Made by a program: the position numbers and the translations under genes. A stretch of 32,785 nucleotides of DNA from Bacillota bacterium (lineage in GTDB: Bacteria; Bacillota; Clostridia; Lachnospirales; Anaerotignaceae). A model generated the notes under the pieces. The model searched no databases and was not told the origin of the DNA. It saw nothing but the letters and a program-made list of their open reading frames with translations. The stretch covers positions 1 to 32,785 of the forward strand of contig JAFWDD010000036.1 in assembly GCA_017534115.1 (NCBI GenBank), given 5' to 3'. The first letter of the stretch is position 1. Every line of letters starts with the position of its first letter. Positions 1 to 8,383 of the stretch are shown here, piece by piece.

Positions 1-533
1 GCGATAATATGGGCCGGCTTCATACCTGCGTCAGCGCAGGCTTGTATAGATGCCGTATTTGGCAGTACTCTCGCGTAAATGCGGTTCTCGAAATCATGTA
101 TTTCAACGAATTTCGTTATTTCCTTGCTTCCTGTTGTGATAAGGATATTCCCCTGGGTCTTATCGAGAAATTCTGCCGCTTCTTCGGCATCGGACACAAA
201 TACAACTTCTGATGTTATATTGGAATGGTCTCTCGCAAGTCTTATATATTCCGTACCTGTTTCCCTGCATGCAGATGAAATGTTTTTGGTCGCTTCCACC
301 GCATAGGGATGCGTCGCATCGATTACCAAATCAAATTTTGCCTTTGAAAAAAGCTCTTTCATCTCATCAAAAGAAAGCCTTTCCGCAAGGATTGTCAGGT
401 TTTCCGAGGATTTTATCATTGCCTCTCCATATTCAGTTGCGACGCAGGCCGTAAGCAACGCAGGCTGTCCGCTCAAAAACTCCGTCAGCTTCCTGCCCTC
501 GGTCGTGCCCGCAAATATACAAATATTATACAT
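1..533 (-). CDS. cbiJ: Cobalt-precorrin-6A reductase CbiJ/CobK, 3' end beyond the window
   Basis: Partial gene read on the minus strand from an ATG at 533, with GAGAGG 9 bases upstream; it stays open for 177 codons to the window edge. The N-terminus MYNICIFAGTTEGRKL is the typical nucleotide-binding start of precorrin-6A reductases, and the motif DATHPYA near residues 79-85 is also characteristic. The family reduces the macrocycle of (cobalt-)precorrin-6A with NAD(P)H in the cytoplasm. Family members are about 250 residues, so roughly 70 residues are missing. It lies 55 bases after cbiH in the same direction and should be cotranscribed with it. The aerobic homologue is CobK; the surrounding cbiD and cbiG favour the anaerobic form. 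Confidence 0.9.
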   Translation of the reverse strand, partial: MYNICIFAGTTEGRKLTEFLSGQPALLTACVATEYGEAMIKSSENLTILAERLSFDEMKELFSKAKFDLVIDATHPYAVEATKNISSACRETGTEYIRLARDHSNITSEVVFVSDAEEAAEFLDKTQGNILITTGSKEITKFVEIHDFENRIYARVLPNTASIQACADAGMKPAHII

Positions 534-588
534 CTTTATATCCTCTCGGCGTTATCATATTTTTGCCTATACATTTTGTCATTTCGTT

Positions 589-1257
589 TCAGATAAATAT
601 GGTGCAGAACATATTGGCGTCTGCGTCCTTCAGTTCCCTTAGTGTCAGAATCCTTCTGTTTTCTCCCATTCTTCCGATATTTTCCGCTATCCCGCATATA
701 CGGTCTTCAGGGAGATGCTTAAGAAGGATTTCGCAGGCTTTTTTCAGATTATCCGGCCGGCCTTTGCTTCGGGGATTGTAAATCACTATTGACATATCCG
801 CAAAAGCCGCCGCCTCAAGCCTCTTTTCGATTTTTCCCCAGTCCGTCAGACGGTCGCTGAGGCTTATTACGGCAAAATCATGGGTAAGAGGAGCTCCAAG
901 CAAAGCGCCTCCGCCCAGCGCCGCCGTAATGCCGGGTATTATCTCTATTTCAGGGGTCATACACTCACCCCGCAATTCATATACCAAAGCCGCCATGCCG
1001 TAAACTCCGCTGTCTCCGGAACATATCAAAGCGGCGTCTTTTCCGTTTTTCGCCATATCAAGAGCCATTTGGCACCGTTTTTTCTCCTGTGTCATGGGAG
1101 TTGTCAGGAATTCCTTATCCGGGTATCTTTCCCTGACCAAATCCACATAAACATTATATCCGATTATTACGCTGCATTCCTTCAGGGCTCTGTCAGCCTT
1201 GATTGTCATATTTTCATAATCTCCGGGACCTATTCCCACTATACTTAACTTACTCAA
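589..1257 (-). CDS. cbiH: Cobalt-precorrin-3 C17-methyltransferase CbiH
   Basis: SAM-dependent tetrapyrrole methylase that methylates C17 during ring contraction of the anaerobic B12 pathway. The protein opens with SKLSIVGIGPGD, the standard first motif of the family. It also has ICSGDSGVYGMA (the SAM-binding GDSGVYG motif), IPGITAALGGGALLGAPLTHDF and IVIYNPRSKGRP, all diagnostic of CbiH/CobJ. I chose the TTG at 1257, giving 222 residues, because the family begins right before this motif; it overlaps the cbiG stop region. The frame remains open to another TTG at 1284, which would add nine residues without family support. No extra C-terminal iron-sulfur domain is present, so this is the short form. 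Confidence 0.93.
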   Translation of the reverse strand: MSKLSIVGIGPGDYENMTIKADRALKECSVIIGYNVYVDLVRERYPDKEFLTTPMTQEKKRCQMALDMAKNGKDAALICSGDSGVYGMAALVYELRGECMTPEIEIIPGITAALGGGALLGAPLTHDFAVISLSDRLTDWGKIEKRLEAAAFADMSIVIYNPRSKGRPDNLKKACEILLKHLPEDRICGIAENIGRMGENRRILTLRELKDADANMFCTIFI

Positions 1258-2269
1258 ATCCCACACAGCACCCTTCCGACGCAATCGCCACGGTCACACC
1301 GTTTGCGGCTCTTTTCTTCACTACCAGATTTTCCGCTCCTGTTAAGGCGGCTCTTTCGCACACATTGTCGACGCCTGTAACAGTTTTTACAAATTCGGAA
1401 GCAGAAAAATCCCCCGATACTTTTTTCAATTCTTCCGCGGAATAGAATGAAATATCCCAGTTGTTCTCCCTGCAGAATTCCAGAAGTCCCGCTTCATTGG
1501 ATTTAATGTCAATGGAAGCGGCGCATTTTATGGCGCGTTTGTCTATATTGTTCTCTTCAAGAACAGCTTCCACAAGTTCGCGAACAGTATTGGCTTCCGT
1601 ACCCTTCCGGCATCCGATTCCCAGATGAAGAACAGGCGTTATGATCCTTAATGTTCTGTCAAATGGAGTTTTTTTCTTCGTACCCACATATATTCCGAGT
1701 TTTCCGCTTTCTCCGGGTATAATGCCGTCAGGATAAGGCGGAAATATTTCAAACTCGCTTGCAAGCGGTACGTCTTTTTCAAGAATTTCCGCGGAAACAG
1801 CCTTTGCCAGTGACATATCATCAATAATAAATCCCTGCTTTTTTGCCCATGCGTCTACGGAAAATCTGTTATTTATGTCGGTTGCCGTTGTAATAACGCA
1901 GACAGAGCCAAGCTTTTTGGCAATTGTTTTCGCGTATTCATTTGCGCCGCCTATATGCCCCGACAAAAGGGGAATAACAAATTTTCCCGATTCATCAATG
2001 CAGATGACGGCCGGGTCTTCGCATTTATTCCTAATATACGGCGCTATTTTGCGGACGGCAATTCCGCAGGCGCTGACAAATATTATTAAATCAGACCATG
2101 AAAACATTCCTGCGTAAATCTTTTCGTGTCCCGATTCCAAAGGCAGAAAGCCGTCCTTTGAAAACCGTTCCGGAGCATAGGCCTTCTTTTCGGCGTCCTC
2201 AAAGCAGTTAAGAACCTTTTCGGCGGTCTCGCATCCGTTTTTTGTATATGTAAAAAGAGAAATCTTCAT
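1250..2269 (-). CDS. cbiG: Cobalt-precorrin-5A hydrolase CbiG
   Basis: Opens the delta-lactone of cobalt-precorrin-5A, releasing acetaldehyde, a step specific to the anaerobic pathway. The 339-residue protein has the three-part CbiG layout. The N-terminal part contains LIIFVSACGIAVRKIAPYI and IPLLSGHIGGANEYA (near residues 62-115). A variable middle follows, then a C-terminal CobE-like domain starting at LHLGIGCRKGTEAN (about residue 216). It overlaps the cbiF stop codon by four bases (ATGA), which suggests translational coupling. It ends with a TAA that overlaps the TTG start region of cbiH. Length and motifs match complete family members. Confidence 0.95.
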   Translation of the reverse strand: MKISLFTYTKNGCETAEKVLNCFEDAEKKAYAPERFSKDGFLPLESGHEKIYAGMFSWSDLIIFVSACGIAVRKIAPYIRNKCEDPAVICIDESGKFVIPLLSGHIGGANEYAKTIAKKLGSVCVITTATDINNRFSVDAWAKKQGFIIDDMSLAKAVSAEILEKDVPLASEFEIFPPYPDGIIPGESGKLGIYVGTKKKTPFDRTLRIITPVLHLGIGCRKGTEANTVRELVEAVLEENNIDKRAIKCAASIDIKSNEAGLLEFCRENNWDISFYSAEELKKVSGDFSASEFVKTVTGVDNVCERAALTGAENLVVKKRAANGVTVAIASEGCCVGFE

Positions 2270-3021
2270 TTTAATCCCTCACGAAACTCAGTTGTAAATG
2301 CCGGATCGTACAGAAGAGAACGGGAATATTTTTCACCCATGCAGTCTCCGACAATAATCAGCGATGTATTTTTAAGTCCGTTTTTCACTACTGTTTCATG
2401 CAGTGTTCCCACTGTGCAGCGGTATATTTTTTCATCGGGCCATGTAGCTTTATAAACTACGGCAGCCGGCGTTTTTTCGGAATATCCTCCGGAAATGAGG
2501 TCTTTCTGAAGCTTTTCCGTCAGCGATGTGCTTAAAAACAACACCATTGTCGCTCTGTGGGCCGCGAGAGACCTAATGGACTCCTTTTCCGGAACAGGTA
2601 TCTGGCCTGCCGCTCTTGTAATTATTACAGTCTGGCTTACATCCGGCAGAGTATATTCCGTTTTTAAAGATGCCGCCGCTCCGCAGAACGAGCTGACTCC
2701 CGGGCAGACGTCATAGCTTATTCCAAGCTTTTCCAACGCGTCAAACTGTTCCCGAACAGCTCCGTAAATGCTTGAATCTCCAGTGTGTAAGCGTACAGTG
2801 GTTTTGCCGTCTTTTTCGGCTTCCTTAATAACCTCAATTACCTCTTCCAATGTCATTTCCGCGCTGTTATATACTTCGCAGTTCTTTTTCGCATAGGAAA
2901 GAAGCTCAGGATTAACCAGAGATCCGGCGTATATGACAACATCGGCCTCACCCAGAAGGCGCGCGCCTCTTACGGTTATTAGATCAACTGCGCCGCTTCC
3001 GGCTCCAACAAAATGTACCAT
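2266..3021 (-). CDS. cbiF: Cobalt-precorrin-4 C11-methyltransferase CbiF
   Basis: SAM-dependent methylase acting on C11 of cobalt-precorrin-4 in the cytoplasm. Visible family motifs are MVHFVGAGSGAVDLITVRG at the N-terminus, VVIYAGSLVNPELL, VRLHTGDSSIYGAVREQ (SAM site) and CPGVSSFCGAAASL. The tail VVGDCMGEKYSRSLLYDPAF is typical of CobM/CbiF. The 251-residue length is normal. The ATG start has a GGAGTAATTT-type site upstream and lies three bases after the cbiD stop. The downstream cbiG start overlaps its stop by four bases. Confidence 0.95.
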   Translation of the reverse strand: MVHFVGAGSGAVDLITVRGARLLGEADVVIYAGSLVNPELLSYAKKNCEVYNSAEMTLEEVIEVIKEAEKDGKTTVRLHTGDSSIYGAVREQFDALEKLGISYDVCPGVSSFCGAAASLKTEYTLPDVSQTVIITRAAGQIPVPEKESIRSLAAHRATMVLFLSTSLTEKLQKDLISGGYSEKTPAAVVYKATWPDEKIYRCTVGTLHETVVKNGLKNTSLIIVGDCMGEKYSRSLLYDPAFTTEFREGLK

Positions 3022-3024
3022 AAA

Positions 3025-4155
3025 TTACTCCTCCGTTATATGCTTTAATAGCTGACGGGCGTTTTCCGTTTCGCACAAAAGCCCGTATTCTCTGGAAAAA
3101 ACAATCGCTCCCGTTTCCATGCTCCCCAATACCCGATTATCCAGAATAAAGGAAATCTTTCTGGCTATGCTTTCAAGAGTCTGTTTATCAAGATCCTTTT
3201 CCTTCAAAATCCGGACCACTTCATCACATGTGGCGCTATCCAGAATCTCTTTAATATGTTCCGGGTCAAGACCAGCCGCTCCCGCGTGGGACGCCATTAT
3301 TTCCATTCTGCAGTCTCCGTATTTGGAATGAGTGTTCAGCATACCGCCGGCAATTTTCACAAGCTTGCCTATATGACCCACCAGCAGAGCTCCCGAAAAG
3401 CCCAATTCCTTGCAGATATCAAGGCTGTCTCCGATATAGTTTGAAGTCATGACCGCTATGTCCGGGCTGACATTTATATTCTTTCTTATATATTCCATGC
3501 CGTAGTTACCGGGAGTGAGCAAAGCATATTTCGCGCCATTTTTCCGTTTCTGATTGAGTTCTATTCTTATAGTATCTATTAATGCCTGCTCACTCATAGG
3601 CTCTACAATGCCTGTTGTTCCGAGAATTGAAATGCCGCCCACAATTCCAAGCCGCGGATTGAAAGTCTTTTTGGCAAGTTCCTCTCCGCCGGGAGCTGAG
3701 ATCGTTACCTTCAGACCGCCTCTGTAATCCGTAATCCTGCAGATTTCCTCCACATTTTCACGAATCATCCTCCTTGGAACGGAATTGATAGCGGCTGAAC
3801 CCACGGGCTGGTCAAGGCCGCGCTTAGTTACGGTGCCAATGCCTTTACCTCCGAATATTTCGATTCCTTCTTTATCAGAAAATCCGACTTCCGCAAAAAT
3901 ATGGGCTCCCTTTGTAATATCAGGATCGTCTCCGCTGTCTTTCTGTATAGAGCAGGAAACAGATGTCTCGTTCACAGTAATATTCGAAACATTCAAATCA
4001 AGCTCTATGCCTTTGGGCGTCTGAAGCTTTATTTTTTCCTTCCTCTGACCGGAAAGAAGCATCCAGCAGGCCGCCTTTGCCGCTGCCGCCGCGCATGAAC
4101 CCGTAGTGTATCCCAGTTTCAGCTTTTTTCCGTCTTTAACTATATATTCTTCCAT
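3025..4155 (-). CDS. cbiD: Cobalt-precorrin-5B C1-methyltransferase CbiD
   Basis: Methylates C1 of the ring with SAM; CbiD is unrelated in fold to the other methylases and is a marker of the anaerobic pathway. The N-terminal LGYTTGSCAAAAAKAACWML, the central DDPDITKGAHIFAEV and GGKGIGTVTKRGLDQPVGSAAIN, and GTTGIVEPMSEQALI are all CbiD signatures. I use the ATG at 4155 (376 residues) with GGTGA five bases upstream. A GTG at 4164 overlapping the cbiC stop as GTGA is an alternative that adds three residues. It is tightly packed between cbiC and cbiF. Confidence 0.95.
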   Translation of the reverse strand: MEEYIVKDGKKLKLGYTTGSCAAAAAKAACWMLLSGQRKEKIKLQTPKGIELDLNVSNITVNETSVSCSIQKDSGDDPDITKGAHIFAEVGFSDKEGIEIFGGKGIGTVTKRGLDQPVGSAAINSVPRRMIRENVEEICRITDYRGGLKVTISAPGGEELAKKTFNPRLGIVGGISILGTTGIVEPMSEQALIDTIRIELNQKRKNGAKYALLTPGNYGMEYIRKNINVSPDIAVMTSNYIGDSLDICKELGFSGALLVGHIGKLVKIAGGMLNTHSKYGDCRMEIMASHAGAAGLDPEHIKEILDSATCDEVVRILKEKDLDKQTLESIARKISFILDNRVLGSMETGAIVFSREYGLLCETENARQLLKHITEE

Positions 4156-4160
4156 AAAAA

Positions 4161-4784
4161 TCACCGCATAATCTGATAAAGAAGAGCATTAACTATTGCC
4201 GCCGCTACATTGCTTCCGCCTTTTTGGCCTCTTGCCACAATGTAAGGCGCGTTTGAGGAAATTATGAGCTCTTTGCTTTCCACAACATTCACGAACCCAA
4301 CGGGAACACCGATAATTAAGGCAGGTTCGATTTCTCCCGCGTCCAGAAGCTCTCTGAGACGGATAAGAGCCGTGGGAGCGTTCCCGATCGCGAATATGCA
4401 TGGTTTTTCTATTTTAGCTCCACGCTCCATGGAAACATATGCTCTTGTGACTCCCCGCATTTTTGCTTCTTCCGCCACATCGGCGTCGGACATAAAGCAA
4501 TGGACCCTTCCGCCAAGTTTTTCCAATATGGATTTATTGATCCCTGCTTTTGCCATCTGGGTATCTGTGACAATATCGCATCCGGCCTTCAATGCGGAAA
4601 GGCCTTTTTTTACCGCGTTTTTCGAAAACACAAGATTATCGGCATAATCGAAATCCGCTGTTGTGTGGATAGCCCTTTTGATAACAGGCTCCTCTTCCGG
4701 CGGAAAAATTCTTCCGCCCAGCATTTCCGTAATAATCTCAAAGCTTCGTTTTTCTATATCCATAGGTTTGATGTTTTCAATCAT
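4161..4784 (-). CDS. cbiC: Cobalt-precorrin-8 methylmutase CbiC
   Basis: Moves a methyl group from C11 to C12, giving (cobalt-)cobyrinate. The 207-residue protein contains VIKRAIHTTADFDYADNL, in which the histidine is the family's catalytic residue. It also has IVTDTQMAKAGI, AIGNAPTALIRLRELL and IIGVPVGFVNVVESKEL, which continue the conserved core to the C-terminal GGSNVAAAIVNALL. The ATG at 4784 overlaps the 3' end of cbiA by eight bases and has AAAGGAG about ten bases upstream, inside cbiA. Its TGA overlaps the possible GTG start of cbiD. Confidence 0.95.
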   Translation of the reverse strand: MIENIKPMDIEKRSFEIITEMLGGRIFPPEEEPVIKRAIHTTADFDYADNLVFSKNAVKKGLSALKAGCDIVTDTQMAKAGINKSILEKLGGRVHCFMSDADVAEEAKMRGVTRAYVSMERGAKIEKPCIFAIGNAPTALIRLRELLDAGEIEPALIIGVPVGFVNVVESKELIISSNAPYIVARGQKGGSNVAAAIVNALLYQIMR

Positions 4785-6138
4785 GACGGTGTTTCTCCTT
4801 TAAACGGGCTTCGTAAAAATTCACTGCAAACTCCGGATTTGCCCGGAAATGAAAATGGGGATATCCGGCGTAAATATGCTCCGACGCATAAACGCAGTCC
4901 CATGACTTTCCGGTAATTTTCTCAGCACGGAAATCCTCTCCCGAAAATTCAGAATCCCAATAGTGAAATTCATGGGCAGGAATCTTCTCGCCGGCTTTGC
5001 ACAGCATATTGTCCTCTTTTGCCTTAAGCGTCACATATCCGAATCTGGTAAGCTTTTTGTTGTCGAAGCACTTTCCCTTTAAAAATCCGGCCATGGGATA
5101 TTCCCCGATATATTCAGTCAGATACATAAAGCCTCCGCACTCCGCGATACATGGCATTCCCCTTTGAAGAGCTTTTTTTACAGAAGTCCGCATTTCCGAA
5201 TTACAGCTCAGTTCATCTGCATAAAGCTCCGGATATCCGCCGCCTAAATATATTCCATGTATATTCTCTGGGAGTGATTTGTCCTTAAGAGGACTGAATT
5301 CCACGATTTGGGCTCCCATATCCTCAAGGAGCTTCAGACTGTCCTTATAATAAAAGCAGAATGCATTGTCCTTCGCAACGGCAATTCGGATTTTATCTTC
5401 ATATTTTTGGATTTGAATTTCTTTGAATACGACCTCGGGAGCTTTGTCCGCGATTTCCAAAATCCCGTCTATTTCTATGGTTTTCTCTGCCTGTGACGAA
5501 AGCATCTCCAGCTTTGTCTTCAAATCTTTTATTTCATCCGCTGTTACAAGCCCGAGATGCCGGCTTTCAATGGAACACCCTGCCATAGCAGGAAGAAATC
5601 CCAGAGGTTTTACCCGGTTTTCAAAATGCTTTTCAATCTGCGGTTTCAGCATTTCATAGGTTCCGGCTGTGCATCTGTTCAGTATGACGCCGCAAATTCC
5701 GTTATCGGGAAAAAACGTCAGAAAACCATGTATAACCGCCAGAATGGAAGCGGACGCGCCTTTCGCGTCTATAACCAGCAAAACAGGACTCTGGGTAATC
5801 CTGGAAATCTCACAGGTGCTTGCCTTGCCGGATGTCATGGCCATACCGTCATAAAATCCCATTACGCCTTCAATAATGCTGACATCACAATCTTTGGCGT
5901 TTTCGGCCAGCAGATATTTCAATGTGTTTTCATCAAAAAAGAAGGAGTCAAGGTTTGCGGATTCAGCACCTATGATCCGGCTGTGGAACATAGGGTCTAT
6001 GTAGTCGGGACCGCATTTGAACGCACAGGGATTAAGTCCTCTGTTTACCAGAGCCTGCAAAACAGCGCAGGTCACCGTGGTTTTCCCGCAGCCGCTGCCT
6101 GTTCCCGCTATAACGATTCGTGGGATTTTTGCTTTCAT
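4777..6138 (-). CDS. cbiA: Cobyrinate a,c-diamide synthase CbiA
   Basis: ATP- and glutamine-dependent amidation of the a and c carboxylates of cobyrinate. The first half is a dethiobiotin-synthetase-like P-loop domain: VIAGTGSGCGKTTVTCAV at residues 8-25, then AFKCGPDYIDPMFHSRI and EGVMGFYDG. The second half is a class I glutamine amidotransferase domain with LGGGYPELYADEL and the nucleophile cysteine in CIAECGGFMYL (about residue 330), ending with HFHFRANPEFA. The 453-residue length is normal. The start overlaps the ATPase gene upstream by four bases (ATGA), which ties the corrin synthesis genes to the importer genes. Confidence 0.95.
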   Translation of the reverse strand: MKAKIPRIVIAGTGSGCGKTTVTCAVLQALVNRGLNPCAFKCGPDYIDPMFHSRIIGAESANLDSFFFDENTLKYLLAENAKDCDVSIIEGVMGFYDGMAMTSGKASTCEISRITQSPVLLVIDAKGASASILAVIHGFLTFFPDNGICGVILNRCTAGTYEMLKPQIEKHFENRVKPLGFLPAMAGCSIESRHLGLVTADEIKDLKTKLEMLSSQAEKTIEIDGILEIADKAPEVVFKEIQIQKYEDKIRIAVAKDNAFCFYYKDSLKLLEDMGAQIVEFSPLKDKSLPENIHGIYLGGGYPELYADELSCNSEMRTSVKKALQRGMPCIAECGGFMYLTEYIGEYPMAGFLKGKCFDNKKLTRFGYVTLKAKEDNMLCKAGEKIPAHEFHYWDSEFSGEDFRAEKITGKSWDCVYASEHIYAGYPHFHFRANPEFAVNFYEARLKEKHRHD

Positions 6139-7253
6139 AGACTGTTCTCCTTTTCTCTCCTGCTGATCGGAATATTGTTTTGCTCCGCCAGCTCCAGAAG
6201 CTTTCTGTTGTAGTGATTAAATGTTCCGCCGCTTCCTCCCGCGTCTATGACCACACGGCATTTGAGAAGCTGGTCCGAAGCCGTGTTAAAAAGCTCTTCC
6301 GTTACAGGCTCAAAGGCAGGAGCGGATATGACATGATCCGAAAGCTTTGACGCCACCTGAAAATCAATATCATTCTCAAATATAATTCCTGCCGCAAAAG
6401 GAATCTGCTCTTTCTGAAGGGCTCTGTAATATGGGATTCCTCTCCCCGCTCCGCCTACAACGAAGACTTTAGGCTCTCCTTCGGGCTTCGCCAGCTCCAC
6501 GCTTCCGAAATTCAGATTATAGGAGCCTTTTTCCATATTATAAAGGTTTTCGATGGTATTTTCCCTCAAAATCTCTTCCGGAGTGCCGAAAGCCTGTATT
6601 GTGTCGCCTTTCACACACAAAAGATAGTCCGAGATTTTTGCCGCCAGGTCAATTTCATGCAAAGACATGATAACCGTTACATTCTTTGCTCTCGCCATTT
6701 CGGAAAGAGTGTCCAGAAGCTCAATTTTGTGCTTCACATCCAGATAGGCGGTAGGCTCGTCCAGAATGATCACTTCCGGCTCCTGGCATATGGCGCGCGC
6801 AAGCAGTATCCTCTGCTTCTGCCCGTCAGATAATGTGTTGAAATCCTGATTCGCGTGAGATGTCATGCCTACGCTTTCAAGGGAAGAAACTACAATTTCC
6901 TTATCCTCGTCCGTCAGTCTGCCAACCACATTCGTATATGGATACCGTCCCATAGATACCACATCAAAGCAGGTCATCATATCTGTGCGTATCCTGTCCG
7001 TAAGCATTACGGAAACTGTTTTTGCCATTGTTTTCAGATCCCAGCGGGAAATGTCTCTGCCGTCTATGCATACCCTGCCGCCGATCAAGGGAATCTGTCT
7101 GGATATGGACTTTAATATTGTGGATTTTCCGGAACCGTTCGGGCCGATAAGGGTAAGGATCTTTCCTTTTTCAAGAGATATGTTTATATCCCTGATAAGG
7201 ACTTTTTTGTTATAGCCTACGGACAAATTTTCCGTTTTAAAATAAGCGTTCAT
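6135..7253 (-). CDS. ABC transporter ATPase of FecE/BtuD type with a C-terminal extension
   Basis: ATP-hydrolysing subunit of the importer, acting at the inner face of the membrane with the permease upstream. Walker A is GPNGSGKST (residues 37-45), the signature is LSDGQKQRILLARAI, Walker B is VIILDEPTAYLD, and the switch histidine lies in VIMSLHEIDLA. After the usual end of such ATPases (near residue 250) there is an extra region of about 115 residues starting around PKVFVVGGAGRGIPYY. Its alternating strand/helix look resembles a Rossmann-like unit with glycine-rich turns, including VVIDAGGSGGTFNHY. I chose the ATG at 7253 because AGGGGGA lies six bases before it; a TTG at 7259 overlaps the permease stop. 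The substrate is not shown by sequence; the B12 riboswitch points to a corrinoid, other tetrapyrrole or metal chelate. Confidence 0.9.
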   Translation of the reverse strand: MNAYFKTENLSVGYNKKVLIRDINISLEKGKILTLIGPNGSGKSTILKSISRQIPLIGGRVCIDGRDISRWDLKTMAKTVSVMLTDRIRTDMMTCFDVVSMGRYPYTNVVGRLTDEDKEIVVSSLESVGMTSHANQDFNTLSDGQKQRILLARAICQEPEVIILDEPTAYLDVKHKIELLDTLSEMARAKNVTVIMSLHEIDLAAKISDYLLCVKGDTIQAFGTPEEILRENTIENLYNMEKGSYNLNFGSVELAKPEGEPKVFVVGGAGRGIPYYRALQKEQIPFAAGIIFENDIDFQVASKLSDHVISAPAFEPVTEELFNTASDQLLKCRVVIDAGGSGGTFNHYNRKLLELAEQNNIPISRREKENSL

Positions 7254-7255
7254 AT

Positions 7256-8368
7256 TCAATCCCCCTGCATTCTGCGGCGTTTGACCATAATATAAATAAC
7301 AATGGGAGCTCCGAATACTGCCGTTACCGTACTAATGGCCATTTCCGTAGGAGCGAAGACCGTTCTCGCCAGAAGGTCGCAAAAAACACAGAATACGGCG
7401 CCAGATATAAAGCTTGCCGGAATTACATGGACCGGCTTGGAGCTTTTAAGCATTGTTCTGGTTATATGGGGAACGGCTATTCCAACAAAGGAAACAGGTC
7501 CGGCGATGGCCGTAACACAAGCGGAAAGTATGCTGGAAAGCAGAATCAGCACAATGCTGAAGGGTTTAATATTGATACCCATGCTTTTCGCGTATCCTTC
7601 ACCGAGGGAATATGCTTCCATAGGCTTGGCGAGAGGCCAGCAGATAAAAATCACCGGAATACAGATCGCGAAGCTGAGAACTACACTGCCCCAGTCCGCG
7701 CCTGAAAATGTTCCCATTGACCATCCCGTCAGATTCAGAATATCGTGGTCATTGGCAAAGGTTATGCAGAAATCCGTAACGGCGCTGCATATGTAACCAA
7801 CCATAATTCCTATTACCAGAAGCATGGACATGTTTTTTACACGTCCCGCGAAAACCACTACAATGGACGTAATAATCAGAGAACCTATGAAAGCCGCAAT
7901 GACCAGCATTCCCGGATTCAGGTATCCTATATACCCCGACAGAAATATCAGGGTTATTCCCACGAGCATTTTCGCTCCGGATGAAATTCCCAGAACAAAA
8001 GGTCCCGCAATAGGATTGCGGAAAAAGGTCTGGAGCAGAAAACCCGATACCGAAAGGGAACCGCCTAAAATCGCGGCTAAGAGCATTCTGGGCATACGGA
8101 TACTGAAAATAATCTGGCTTTCCGTAGACGCGCTGACTACCGCCGAAAACTCACCCGCGTATTTTCCGCCGGAAAAGATATTCATTAATCCATATAAAAC
8201 TGATTTCCCGATCATGGAAAATATTTCCCGCGCGCTTATATGGACAGAGCCTATATTTATGTTCAGGACAAGCCCAAAAAGCAAAAGCGCCACAAGAATC
8301 ACCATTACCGCCGCGAAACGGACCGGTCTTTCTTTTATATAAGGTTTTGCGGTTTCGTTATTAAGCAT
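7256..8368 (-). CDS. FecCD/BtuC-family ABC transporter permease
   Basis: Integral membrane permease of a type II importer (iron-chelate, heme or cobalamin class). The 370 residues carry about ten hydrophobic segments, and family motifs include RMPRMLLAAILGGSLSVSG, LQTFFRNPIAGPFVLGISSGA, GWSMGTFSGADWG and GPVSFVGIAVPHITRTM. The last of these is the ATPase coupling helix region with GLxxPH-like character. An N-terminal tail of about 15 charged residues precedes the first membrane segment. It sits directly between the binding-protein gene and the ATPase gene and overlaps the ATPase start region. The sequence alone does not decide between corrinoid and iron-chelate transport. Confidence 0.93.
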   Translation of the reverse strand: MLNNETAKPYIKERPVRFAAVMVILVALLLFGLVLNINIGSVHISAREIFSMIGKSVLYGLMNIFSGGKYAGEFSAVVSASTESQIIFSIRMPRMLLAAILGGSLSVSGFLLQTFFRNPIAGPFVLGISSGAKMLVGITLIFLSGYIGYLNPGMLVIAAFIGSLIITSIVVVFAGRVKNMSMLLVIGIMVGYICSAVTDFCITFANDHDILNLTGWSMGTFSGADWGSVVLSFAICIPVIFICWPLAKPMEAYSLGEGYAKSMGINIKPFSIVLILLSSILSACVTAIAGPVSFVGIAVPHITRTMLKSSKPVHVIPASFISGAVFCVFCDLLARTVFAPTEMAISTVTAVFGAPIVIYIMVKRRRMQGD

Positions 8369-8383
8369 TACAAAACATTTCCT

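Noticed and set aside
7302-8342. Plus-strand open frames with many prolines and lysines opposite the permease gene
   Set aside because: Shadows of the hydrophobic permease; they break up into several frames without ribosome sites.
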